64,000 nt of DNA from Clostridiales bacterium (GTDB lineage Bacteria; Bacillota; Clostridia; Christensenellales; Aristaeellaceae). Where the stretch lies: contig JAHZHZ010000004.1 in NCBI GenBank assembly GCA_019419995.1, positions 48,701 to 112,700 of the forward strand, in the 5' to 3' direction. Of this stretch, positions 18,462-26,091 are shown one piece after another (positions within the stretch are counted from its first letter, which is position 1; each line of letters starts with the position of its first letter). The notes beneath the pieces were generated by a model, which searched no databases, had not been told where the DNA came from, and saw nothing but the letters and a program-made list of their open reading frames with translations. The position numbers and the translations under genes are program-made.

Positions 18462-18883
18462 GCGGGGGCATCCTCCATGTGCAACAATTCTTTAAGTGCA
18501 GCGATGGTGGTTTCCGGCGCAGTGTTGGGCGGAAAGGCACGGTCAAAGCCCATCTCTTTAAACCGCTTTTCCACATCTTCAAATTTCTGCTTGCCGATGA
18601 CGATGTTACCGCCTACCAACAAGGGAATGCCCTTTAGGCCTGCCTCGTCGCACTTTTCCCGCATGCCTCGGCAGTCCAGCTCGCCCTGCCCGTAGAGGGA
18701 GGAAATAACGATGGCGTCGGCGGCGGATTCAATGGCGGCGGAGATGTATTCCTCCTGGGAAACCATAACGCCCAGATTTACCACATCAAAGCCCGCCTCT
18801 GTAAAGGCGTGGTAGAGAATCTTGTTTCCCACAGCGTGAACGTCTGCACCGATTACACCGATGACCAGTACCTTCTTTTTCAT
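18458..18883 (-). CDS. glmS: glutamate mutase sigma subunit (B12-binding)
   Basis: A 141-residue Rossmann-like cobalamin-binding subunit. The D-x-H-x-x-G motif is DVHAVG with His16 as the expected lower cobalt ligand, the same position as in the Clostridium tetanomorphum protein; later SLYGQGE and GG motifs fit. The start at 18883 follows GGAG; an upstream in-frame ATG at 18922 lacks a site and would add 13 non-homologous residues. Not to be confused with glucosamine synthase, also called glmS. Confidence 0.95.
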   Translation of the reverse strand: MKKKVLVIGVIGADVHAVGNKILYHAFTEAGFDVVNLGVMVSQEEYISAAIESAADAIVISSLYGQGELDCRGMREKCDEAGLKGIPLLVGGNIVIGKQKFEDVEKRFKEMGFDRAFPPNTAPETTIAALKELLHMEDAPA

Positions 18884-18945
18884 GGTTCGAGACTCCTTTT
18901 TCTCCAAAGTTCCACAATTCAACGGCTCTATGCCGCAAATTCTCC

Positions 18946-19878
18946 TTAATGGCGTAGCAGGCTTTGCAATTGCTGCATACTGGCATCTGAGTGCTCTCCC
19001 ACGAAGCCGATCAGCAGGTAGCGGTTTTGCTGATTATCATAGACAATTTCGTGGTTGAGCCTGAATCCCACAATTTTACCTGTGGATGTTACATGGGTTC
19101 GGGGACCGCTGCATTCGTGCAATCGGTCGCCCACGGCAATATGCGATTCATCAGCGTAATGCACGGGGAGATCATTGGCAATGTCCTCCTGAACGCGGCG
19201 CTCCAATTCAAACAGATCAATCTGAGGGGGACGGTCCTGAAAGGCCAGGATGAAGCCGTGATGGATGTCGTCGTGCTTGCAGATATGCACCAGATCCGGA
19301 TCCATATGCATTTCACACAGATCCTCTGCTGTATGGGCCATTAAGCGATAGGGGAGAGACTTGTGCACGATGTTGACAAATTCATCCGGCTCCGGACCAA
19401 ACATGGTAGGGCGACTGATGATAATCTGTTCCCCCACGCCGATCATCAAATCCGCGTTTCGGGGGAGAAGGGGAAAGATCAGATCAAAGTGTTCTACAAT
19501 TACCCGCTTGCCCAGCCCAATGGCCTCCATGATGGCCTCGGCCAGCACATGTGGCTGAGTGAACCCTGTTTCAAAGCGAATATCCATGTGATAGGTGTGA
19601 GGGGTGTAAAAGCCCCGGCACTCGCCCACATCCAGAATAGGGAGGGGGCGCACGTTTACGCCATCGTCGTCATTGGTCAGCTCCAACCCCGGGAACATCC
19701 CGCGTACCAGCGCGCTCTTGCCGGAACCGGCATCGCCGATAAAGCCGATCAACTTATCGTTGGGACTCAAATACAACTGGGCAATCTGCATGCCCAGGCC
19801 GTAGATGCGGTTGCGGCCCCTGGGTGCAAAGAACGAAGCCTGAATCAGACTCTGCTGCATGCGATGAATATAGGGCAT
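18946..19878 (-). CDS. P-loop NTPase with AlaRS second-additional-domain-like C-terminus
   Basis: A 310-residue cytoplasmic protein of unknown function. Walker A GDAGSGKS is at residues 48-55. Near the end, HECSGPRTHVTSTGKIVGF (254-272) resembles the C-G-G-T-H-V-x-x-T-G-x-I-x-x-F segment that binds zinc in the second additional (editing) domain of alanyl-tRNA synthetase, with two extra residues between Cys256 and His262. A His/Cys-rich stretch (EMHMDPDLVHICKHDDIHH, 189-207) could also bind metal. GAGGAGGAAATC precedes the ATG. It lies between citC and glmS in the leftward operon, so a role in maturing or guarding this pathway is inferred; the function is unknown. Confidence 0.72.
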   Translation of the reverse strand: MPYIHRMQQSLIQASFFAPRGRNRIYGLGMQIAQLYLSPNDKLIGFIGDAGSGKSALVRGMFPGLELTNDDDGVNVRPLPILDVGECRGFYTPHTYHMDIRFETGFTQPHVLAEAIMEAIGLGKRVIVEHFDLIFPLLPRNADLMIGVGEQIIISRPTMFGPEPDEFVNIVHKSLPYRLMAHTAEDLCEMHMDPDLVHICKHDDIHHGFILAFQDRPPQIDLFELERRVQEDIANDLPVHYADESHIAVGDRLHECSGPRTHVTSTGKIVGFRLNHEIVYDNQQNRYLLIGFVGEHSDASMQQLQSLLRH

Positions 19879-19888
19879 GATTTCCTCC

Positions 19889-20875
19889 TCACTGCCGGGC
19901 GTAGTGGCAAATGATTTCGTAACAGGGTTTGGGAACAAGGGTCTGCACGAGGGCAAAATTCTTCGTCTGGATCAAGTCGCGAACTCTCGAAGCGCTCACA
20001 CATTTGCCCTCCACTTCAAGGCGGCGGAGTTTTACCAATTCGATGGAGTAATCGGGCAAGCGGCTCTGAAGTTCTTCGTTGTAGCGTCTGGTCACCGGAC
20101 ACAGTGGCTCCTCGCCTACGAAACGTCGGGCGATCTTTAGCGCAGGGGCGATTTTTTCTCCAAAGAGGCGCACGTCCAGTTCGCAGCGAATGGATTCCAC
20201 ACGAGCCTTTTCCCGGATAAAGTAATCCGGGAAAGTGGCAGATGAGACCATATAGGGACCGGATGGCCGGACACATACATTTTTTAAATCCGCACAGGAA
20301 GCCCGCGCCATTTCCAGACGCACTTCTGGCGAAAACATGCCCCTGGCCTCCGACAGGATAAACAGATAGACGCCGTGACCATCCTGCGCCGCCCGCTCAA
20401 CCAGATAGCGGTGGCCCAGTGTAAACGGATCTGCATTGGCAACGATGCAGGCGGTTTTTTCACTAAATTCATGGCAGCGGCTTTCGTTGAGAAAGCGCGC
20501 CAGTCCATTGCGCTGATCTTCCATCAGCAGACAGTCCCGGGTGCGTATCAGAGGATAAAATCCCAAATTTTCAAATTGAAATTGATTTTCCGGCTTGGTA
20601 AACAGGGTGAGCTGCGCTGCGCCTCGGGCAAAAGCTTCCCGCCGCAGTTCCGTCAGCAGGCGGGCACACAAATCTTCTCCCTGATGCTCCGGGGTAACAG
20701 CAATGCATTTAAGGGTTGTTCCGTCCAGAGAACCGGTGGCAATGATGTGATTTTCTTCCATCAATGCAACGCTGAAATCGATACCTTCATCATAGTCCAG
20801 TCCACAGCTGGAGAGAAAGCGCTTCAGCCGGGAAAGAGCTGCGCCCGCAAATGGGCGCCCAGTTTCCAGATACAT
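19889..20875 (-). CDS. citC: citrate/citramalate lyase ligase (acetate:SH-acyl-carrier-protein ligase)
   Basis: A 328-residue CitC-family protein: an N-terminal GNAT-like domain (about 1-130) and a C-terminal nucleotidyltransferase domain with ANADPFTLGHRYLVE and SASRVRDLI. It uses ATP and acetate to acetylate the thiol of the CitD prosthetic group, switching the lyase on. I take the ATG at 20875 (weak GGGGGTG site), 29 bases downstream of the -10 box; the longer open frame to 20956 would run through the promoter. First gene of the leftward arm, 10 bases before the P-loop gene. In this context the lyase is probably citramalate lyase. Confidence 0.9.
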   Translation of the reverse strand: MYLETGRPFAGAALSRLKRFLSSCGLDYDEGIDFSVALMEENHIIATGSLDGTTLKCIAVTPEHQGEDLCARLLTELRREAFARGAAQLTLFTKPENQFQFENLGFYPLIRTRDCLLMEDQRNGLARFLNESRCHEFSEKTACIVANADPFTLGHRYLVERAAQDGHGVYLFILSEARGMFSPEVRLEMARASCADLKNVCVRPSGPYMVSSATFPDYFIREKARVESIRCELDVRLFGEKIAPALKIARRFVGEEPLCPVTRRYNEELQSRLPDYSIELVKLRRLEVEGKCVSASRVRDLIQTKNFALVQTLVPKPCYEIICHYARQ

Positions 20876-20903
20876 GGGCAACACACCCCCGATTTCTGAG
20901 CTC

Positions 20904-20932
20904 AGTATAGCAGAAAAGGCATGGGTTGTAAA
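20904..20932 (-). promoter_or_regulatory. leftward promoter of the methylaspartate locus
   Basis: On the minus strand TTTACA (20927-20932), 17 bases, TATACT (20904-20909). It drives citC, the P-loop gene, glmS, glmL, glmE and mal. Its -35 lies 10 bases from that of the opposing promoter. Confidence 0.78.
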
Positions 20933-20942
20933 TGAAACATAG

Positions 20943-20971
20943 TTGTCAAAAAACAAATTCCATTATATAAT
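20943..20971 (+). promoter_or_regulatory. rightward promoter of the methylaspartate locus
   Basis: TTGTCA (20943-20948), 17 bases, TATAAT (20966-20971). The -10 lies in the palindrome ATTATATAAT, a possible operator for the GntR protein encoded downstream. It drives citDEF, the dehydratase pair and probably the regulator. Confidence 0.78.
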
Positions 20972-21033
20972 AATGGAGGAATGTTCTATATCAAATCACA
21001 AGTTTTGTATTTGTGGCGAGGAGACGGTTAGCT

Positions 21034-21303
21034 ATGGGAGAACTCATCAGGCGCGCATCGGCAGGCACGTTGGAATCCAGCGACGTCTATGTGGAACTGG
21101 AACCGGGTACAGACGGAATTGAGATCGATTTGGATTCCGTGGTGATGCGCCAGTTCGGCGATCAGATTTGCCGGGTGGTGGAAGAAGTTCTTCAGCAGCA
21201 GGGGGTGAGCTGCGCCCGGATCAAGCTGGTGGATCGCGGCGCCCTCGATTGCGTCATTCGTGCCAGGGTTGAGACGGCCGTGGCGCGGGCAAAGGAGGCG
21301 TGA
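21034..21303 (+). CDS. citD: citrate/citramalate lyase acyl carrier protein (gamma)
   Basis: An 89-residue CitD-type carrier. The segment AGTLESSD holds the serine (Ser15, aligned with Ser14 of Klebsiella CitD) that carries the phosphoribosyl-dephospho-CoA arm. The start at 21034 is preceded by GAGGAG; an upstream GTG at 21013 would add seven residues. It presents the acetyl thioester to CitF and CitE. It overlaps citE. Confidence 0.93.
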   Translation: MGELIRRASAGTLESSDVYVELEPGTDGIEIDLDSVVMRQFGDQICRVVEEVLQQQGVSCARIKLVDRGALDCVIRARVETAVARAKEA

Positions 21304-22190
21304 TGATGCGACGGTCCATGTTGTTTTTGCCGGGCAACACGCCCAATATCATTGTCAATGGAGAAGTTCTGGGCGCGGATGCGCTTATTCTGGATCTGGA
21401 GGATGCGGTGGCTCCCAGCGAAAAGGACTCTGCGCGCATTTTGGTGCGCAATGCTATTGGCCGCATGGGATTTGGAAAATGCGAAGTTATTGTGCGTATC
21501 AACGCTATTGACACGCCTTTCTGGGAGCGTGATCTGGAAGCCATAATCCCGGTGCGCCCTGCGATGATTATGCCGCCTAAAACGGGAACGGCGGAAGATG
21601 TTCGCAGGGTGGATGCCTGTATCACCCGACTGGAGGAGAAGGCGGGCCTGCCTCATTGTTCGGTTCGGTTGATTCCCCTCATTGAAACGGCATTGGGTGT
21701 GGAGAATGCCTATTCCATTGCGTCCGCCAGCGAGCGGGTGGAGGCCATTTTCCTGGGCGGGGAGGATCTGACTGCGGATCTCCATTGCAAGCGCACCCGG
21801 GCGGGAAATGAAATTGCTTATGCCCGCGGCCGGATGGTTTGTGCAGCCCGAGCTGCGGGTGTAGAAGTCTATGATACGCCCTTTACCGACGTCAATGACG
21901 ACGATGGAATCTACGAGGATGCCCGGCTTGCCAAGAGCCTGGGCTTTACCGGAAAGGCGTCCATTTCACCCAGACACGTTAAGGCCATCAATGAGGTGTT
22001 CAGTCCCACGCTGGAGGAAATTGATTACGCCTATGAGGTGATGGAAGCCATTCGCCGGGGCCAGGCGCAGGGGAAGGGGGCGGTCTCCCTGCGGGGAAAG
22101 ATGATCGACGCGCCCATTGTTGCTCGGGCCAGGCAGACGATTGCCGCAGCCGAAGCTTTGGGATTGGAGAGGAGGAGTCTGGATGAATAA
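21303..22190 (+). CDS. citE: citryl/citramalyl-ACP lyase beta subunit
   Basis: A 295-residue HpcH/HpaI-type TIM barrel with MLFLPGNTPN, LDLEDAVAPSEK (Mg2+ and acid/base Asp/Glu), VRLIPLIETALG and LGGEDLTADL, all CitE hallmarks. It cleaves the acyl-ACP made by CitF: for citramalate, (S)-citramalyl-ACP to pyruvate and acetyl-ACP; for citrate, to oxaloacetate. The ATG at 21303 overlaps the citD stop with GGAGG just ahead; it overlaps citF by 8 bases. Confidence 0.93.
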   Translation: MMRRSMLFLPGNTPNIIVNGEVLGADALILDLEDAVAPSEKDSARILVRNAIGRMGFGKCEVIVRINAIDTPFWERDLEAIIPVRPAMIMPPKTGTAEDVRRVDACITRLEEKAGLPHCSVRLIPLIETALGVENAYSIASASERVEAIFLGGEDLTADLHCKRTRAGNEIAYARGRMVCAARAAGVEVYDTPFTDVNDDDGIYEDARLAKSLGFTGKASISPRHVKAINEVFSPTLEEIDYAYEVMEAIRRGQAQGKGAVSLRGKMIDAPIVARARQTIAAAEALGLERRSLDE

Positions 22191-23595
22191 ACTGGCGGGA
22201 AGCCTCCGGGAAGCCATTGAACGAAGCGGGCTCAAAAGCGGCATGTCCATTTCCTTCCATCATCACTTGCGCAACGGCGACTACACCATGAATCTGGTGC
22301 TGGAAGAGATTGATCGCATGGGGATAGGGGATTTGATTCTCAATGCCAGCTCCATCTTCGATGTACATGCGCCTCTGTTGGAGGCATTGATCGAGCGGGG
22401 CGTGATTCGCAAGATTCGGACCAACTACATGTCTGCGGGGCTGGGCAGGCGCATTTCAGAGGGGCTGATGGAGAATTGCGTGGAGTTTCGTACTCATGGA
22501 GGGCGGCCACGGGATATCGCGCTGGGTGTAACCCCTATTGATGTGGCCTTCATTGCCGCGCCAACGGCGGACCCGGAGGGCAATCTTTCTGGGAAATTCG
22601 GTCCTTCCGCCTGCGGCAGTCTGGGCTATGCCTTTCCCGATGCCATGTATGCACGGCATGTGGTGGCTGTTACGGACAACCTGGTGCCCTATCCCCTGAC
22701 AAATGCCTCTATTCCCGAAATCTATGTGCATCAGGTGGTGAAGGTGGAGGCCATCGGAAATCCCTCAGGCATTGTTTCAGGAACCACGAAAATTACCCGG
22801 GATCCGGTGGGGCTGGTGATGGCGGAGCAGGCCGTGCAGGTGATCCGCCACAGCGGGCTTTTAAAGGACGGGTTTTCCTTCCAGACGGGTGCGGGTGGTG
22901 CTTCCCTGGCTGCTGCAAAGTTTTTGATGGATATAATGGTGAAGGAGAAGATACAAGGGTCCTTTGCTTCCGGTGGCATCACGGGTTATCTGGTGGATAT
23001 GCTTAACGCGGGCTGCTTCCGCGCTTTGATGGATGTACAGTGTTTTGACTTAAAGGCGGTGGAATCCATTAGAACCAATCCCGCCCATCAAGAGATTTCT
23101 GCCATGCAGTATGCCAGTCCAGCCGCCGCCAGTTCGGTGGTAGATCAGCTGGATGTGGTCATTCTGGGCGCTACGGAAATCGATACGGATTTCAACGTAA
23201 ACGTGCATACCGATTCCAACGGTTACATTATGGGGGGTTCAGGTGGTCACAGCGATACGGCGGCAGGTGCAAAGTTATCCATGATCATTGCACCGCTATT
23301 TCGAGCACGCCTGCCCATTGTCACCGACCATGTGGGATGTATTTCCACGCCGGGCAGGGATATCGATGTGCTGGTGACTCAGCGGGGGATTGCTGTAAAT
23401 CCCCGGAATGCGCAGTTGCGACAGAGACTGGTGGATGCGGGACTCAACGTCGTGGATATTCATCAGCTCAAGGAAACCGCTGAACGCATTACCGGTAAGC
23501 CCCGGCGGGAGGAAGAACGTGGACGCACGGTAGCTAAGGTGATCTATCGCGATGGGACGCAGCTGGATACCATTGGCTGCGTACTGTCGAAGTGA
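22183..23595 (+). CDS. citF: citrate/citramalate lyase alpha subunit (ACP transferase)
   Basis: A 470-residue CoA-transferase-fold protein, a little shorter than typical CitF (about 510). Family segments include SISFHHHLRNGDY, TADPEGNLSGKFGPSACGSLGY and GGSGGHSDTAAGAKL. It swaps the acetyl group on CitD for the substrate acid, releasing acetate. The start at 22183 follows GGAGGAG; the open frame upstream overlaps citE and is not used. Substrate choice (citramalate over citrate) is inferred from neighbours. Confidence 0.92.
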   Translation: MNKLAGSLREAIERSGLKSGMSISFHHHLRNGDYTMNLVLEEIDRMGIGDLILNASSIFDVHAPLLEALIERGVIRKIRTNYMSAGLGRRISEGLMENCVEFRTHGGRPRDIALGVTPIDVAFIAAPTADPEGNLSGKFGPSACGSLGYAFPDAMYARHVVAVTDNLVPYPLTNASIPEIYVHQVVKVEAIGNPSGIVSGTTKITRDPVGLVMAEQAVQVIRHSGLLKDGFSFQTGAGGASLAAAKFLMDIMVKEKIQGSFASGGITGYLVDMLNAGCFRALMDVQCFDLKAVESIRTNPAHQEISAMQYASPAAASSVVDQLDVVILGATEIDTDFNVNVHTDSNGYIMGGSGGHSDTAAGAKLSMIIAPLFRARLPIVTDHVGCISTPGRDIDVLVTQRGIAVNPRNAQLRQRLVDAGLNVVDIHQLKETAERITGKPRREEERGRTVAKVIYRDGTQLDTIGCVLSK

Positions 23596-23606
23596 GGAGG
23601 AAGGAT

Positions 23607-24446
23607 ATGAGAAATATTGAAGCATCTAAGGTGACGCAGGTGGTTCGACGCCTGTGCATCGAATCCAATTGTCATTTGCCCGAGGACATGAAGGCCTGTA
23701 TCACGCAGTGCCGCGCCCAGGAAACTTTCCCCGTAGCTCAGGGAATCCTGGACCAGATTATTGAGAATTACCAGATTGCCGACACCAATGACGTACCCAT
23801 CTGCCAGGATACCGGCTTGGCCTGCGTGTTTGTAGAAATCGGGCAGGAGGTACATGTGGAAGGAAATCTGGAGGAAGCCATTCATGAGGGCGTGCGTCAG
23901 GGTTATGCAGATGGCTATCTGCGCAAGTCTGTGGTGAAGGACCCGCTGGACCGCGTCAACACGGGAGACAACACGCCAGCCATCATTTATTATGAGGTCG
24001 TCCCGGGTGATAAGCTGAAAATTACCGTGGCTCCCAAGGGTGCGGGCAGCGAGAACATGAGTCAGATTAAGATGCTCAAACCTTCTGACGGGCTTGAGGG
24101 CGTGAAGGAATTTGTGCTGAAAGTGGTGGACGAAGCAGGCCCCAATCCCTGCCCGCCCATCGTTGTGGGCGTAGGAGTTGGTGGTACCTTCGACCGAGCG
24201 GCTGTGTTGGCTAAGAAGGCGCTGGTGCGTCCCATCGAAGAGCGCAACGCAGATCCCTTTTATGCGGCTTTGGAGGCGGAGCTGTTGGAGAAGATCAATC
24301 AACTGGGCATTGGACCTCAGGGAATGGGTGGACGCACCACTGCGCTGGCGGTGAATATTGAGCAGTACCCCACGCATATTGCTGCCCTCCCCGTTGCCGT
24401 AAACATCAATTGTCACGTGACTCGCCATCAGTCGGAGGTGATTTAA
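23607..24446 (+). CDS. class I Fe-S hydro-lyase alpha subunit, probable mesaconase
   Basis: A 279-residue protein of the fumarate hydratase class I / L-tartrate dehydratase alpha family. VPICQDTGLACVFVE and PCPPIVVGVGVGGTFDRAA carry the cysteines for its [4Fe-4S] cluster and substrate site, and GAGSENMS is conserved. With the next gene it makes a heterodimeric, oxygen-sensitive hydratase. Between methylaspartase and citramalate lyase genes, the expected reaction is mesaconate + water to (S)-citramalate, as shown for the clostridial enzyme; fumarase activity is likely as well. GAGGAGGAAGGAT precedes the ATG. Confidence 0.88.
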   Translation: MRNIEASKVTQVVRRLCIESNCHLPEDMKACITQCRAQETFPVAQGILDQIIENYQIADTNDVPICQDTGLACVFVEIGQEVHVEGNLEEAIHEGVRQGYADGYLRKSVVKDPLDRVNTGDNTPAIIYYEVVPGDKLKITVAPKGAGSENMSQIKMLKPSDGLEGVKEFVLKVVDEAGPNPCPPIVVGVGVGGTFDRAAVLAKKALVRPIEERNADPFYAALEAELLEKINQLGIGPQGMGGRTTALAVNIEQYPTHIAALPVAVNINCHVTRHQSEVI

Positions 24447-25004
24447 ATGACGAAAAAGATCCATACCCCCCTCACGCGTCAGGATGCACGTGCACTGCGT
24501 GCGGGTGACAGCTGTCTGATCACGGGTACCATTTATACGGCCAGGGATGCGGCCCACAAGCGCTTGTGCGAATTAGTGGCCGCGGGAAAGGAGCTCCCCC
24601 TGGAAATTGAAAACTCCATTATCTATTTTGTGGGACCCACGCCCGCCAAGCCGGGCCAGGCCATTGGTTCTGCCGGCCCTACCACTTCCTACCGTATGGA
24701 CGCCTATTCTCCCACGCTCATCGCGCTGGGACAGACGGGAATGATCGGCAAGGGCAAGCGCAGTGACGAGGTGGTGGCTGCCATGAAGGAGCACGGGGCT
24801 GTGTACTTTGGCGCCATTGGCGGCTGCGGGGCTTTGCTCAGCAAGTGCATTAAAAAGGCCGAGATCGTAGCTTACGAGGATCTGGGCGCCGAAGCCATCC
24901 GAAAACTGGAGGTGGAGGATTTCCCTGTGGTGGTAATCATCGACAGCGAAGGCAACAACCTCTACCAGAGCGGGCGCAAGGCTTATCTGGACAGCCTGAA
25001 ATAA
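24447..25004 (+). CDS. class I Fe-S hydro-lyase beta subunit, probable mesaconase
   Basis: A 185-residue partner of the previous gene, starting directly at its stop codon. GPTPAKPGQAIGSAGPTTSYRM, GKGKRSDEV and GGCGALLSKCI are typical of the FumB/TtdB C-terminal domain that completes the active site. A fused single-chain fumarase is split here into two genes, as in many anaerobes. The assignment as mesaconase rests on location. Confidence 0.88.
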   Translation: MTKKIHTPLTRQDARALRAGDSCLITGTIYTARDAAHKRLCELVAAGKELPLEIENSIIYFVGPTPAKPGQAIGSAGPTTSYRMDAYSPTLIALGQTGMIGKGKRSDEVVAAMKEHGAVYFGAIGGCGALLSKCIKKAEIVAYEDLGAEAIRKLEVEDFPVVVIIDSEGNNLYQSGRKAYLDSLK

Positions 25005-25025
25005 AGGCCGGTCAAATTTTTCAGT

Positions 25026-25075
25026 GGAGGGGGATTGTGCCGGAGAAATCCGACCGTTTCCCCCTCTTGTTTTGA
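25026..25075 (+). terminator. hairpin terminator/attenuator before the GntR gene
   Basis: GAGGGGGA (25026-25033) pairs with TCCCCCTC (25058-25065), followed by TTGTTTTG. It may reduce read-through from the catabolic genes into the regulator and maturation genes. Confidence 0.6.
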
Positions 25076-25099
25076 ATTTAGCCGGGAGGAGAAGAAAAG

Positions 25100-26083
25100 G
25101 TGTTTCGATACAACATCAATCCTGACAGTGAAATTCCCGTTTATCGCCAATTGGTGGATCAGATCAACGCGGAGATTCGCAGCGGGGCTCTGAAAACAGG
25201 TACGCAACTACCTACCGTCCGGGAAATGGCGGAGCGGATGAACCTTTCTTGCGGTACGGTCAAAAGGGTTTACGACTGCCTGCGGGAGATGGGAGATATC
25301 GAAATGACCCGTCGAAGGGGCAGCTTTGTAAAGTATGTGCGGGAGGATGGCGACAGTCGTAAAATACAGGCTATGACAGCCATCGATCGCATGATTCGCC
25401 AGCTTTCCGATTTACAGTTTTCTCCCGCTGAGATTCAGATATTTTTGAATTTAAAGCTGCGGGAGTGGGGGCTAAAGTGGTCGGGGGTACACATTGCTGT
25501 GGTTACCCGGTATACGGAGCTGGCAGCATCGTTGGATCGCCAACTGGAGGGCATTGGAAATGCCCAGATAATTGTCTGCGGCCTGCGGCAGATTCAGGAA
25601 TATCCATACAGCATTGACGAGGAAGCGGATGTTATTCTCGCCTCTCCCCAGGACAGCCAGCAACTTCTGACCATTCTGCCGGATCGCTCCAAGCTGGTCA
25701 AGCTGGCCTTTGAAGTGCGGCCTGAAGCTATGCGCGCCCTGGCTACATTGCAGGGGAAAGTAGGGGTGGTCTGTGAGGAGGACGCCTACTTTCATTTGGT
25801 GGAGCGCTATCTTCCCCAGAAAGAACAGGGGGATGTAAACAAGTACGTTATTCATTCAGGAACGTCCGTGGATGATTTTTTTGACCACATGGATGCAATC
25901 ATCCTTCCGCCGGACTGGCAAAAGAGCTTTCCTGTAGAGCTTTGCGCGCAGCTGGAAAAATATGCAGGGAGAAAAGTGGTTTTTGACTACGGCATTGACG
26001 AAGGATCCATGATTTATCTGGAGGAAAGAATCAATCGCATCCGTGAGGAACGCCAATTCAGACCCGGAGCGCTGAGACTTTAG
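25100..26083 (+). CDS. GntR-family transcriptional regulator, likely local regulator
   Basis: A 327-residue protein: an N-terminal winged helix (residues about 10-80: IPVYRQLVDQINAEIRSG, LPTVREMAERMNLSCGTVKRVYDCL) followed by about 240 residues of effector domain without a match I recognise. The effector domain is larger than in YtrA-type GntR proteins and does not look like the aminotransferase MocR type. The start is GTG with GGGAGGAG ahead. Lying within the rightward arm, it probably senses a pathway acid and controls the divergent promoters near 20.9 kb; this is inference. Confidence 0.85.
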   Translation: MFRYNINPDSEIPVYRQLVDQINAEIRSGALKTGTQLPTVREMAERMNLSCGTVKRVYDCLREMGDIEMTRRRGSFVKYVREDGDSRKIQAMTAIDRMIRQLSDLQFSPAEIQIFLNLKLREWGLKWSGVHIAVVTRYTELAASLDRQLEGIGNAQIIVCGLRQIQEYPYSIDEEADVILASPQDSQQLLTILPDRSKLVKLAFEVRPEAMRALATLQGKVGVVCEEDAYFHLVERYLPQKEQGDVNKYVIHSGTSVDDFFDHMDAIILPPDWQKSFPVELCAQLEKYAGRKVVFDYGIDEGSMIYLEERINRIREERQFRPGALRL

Positions 26084-26091
26084 GAGGTTGC

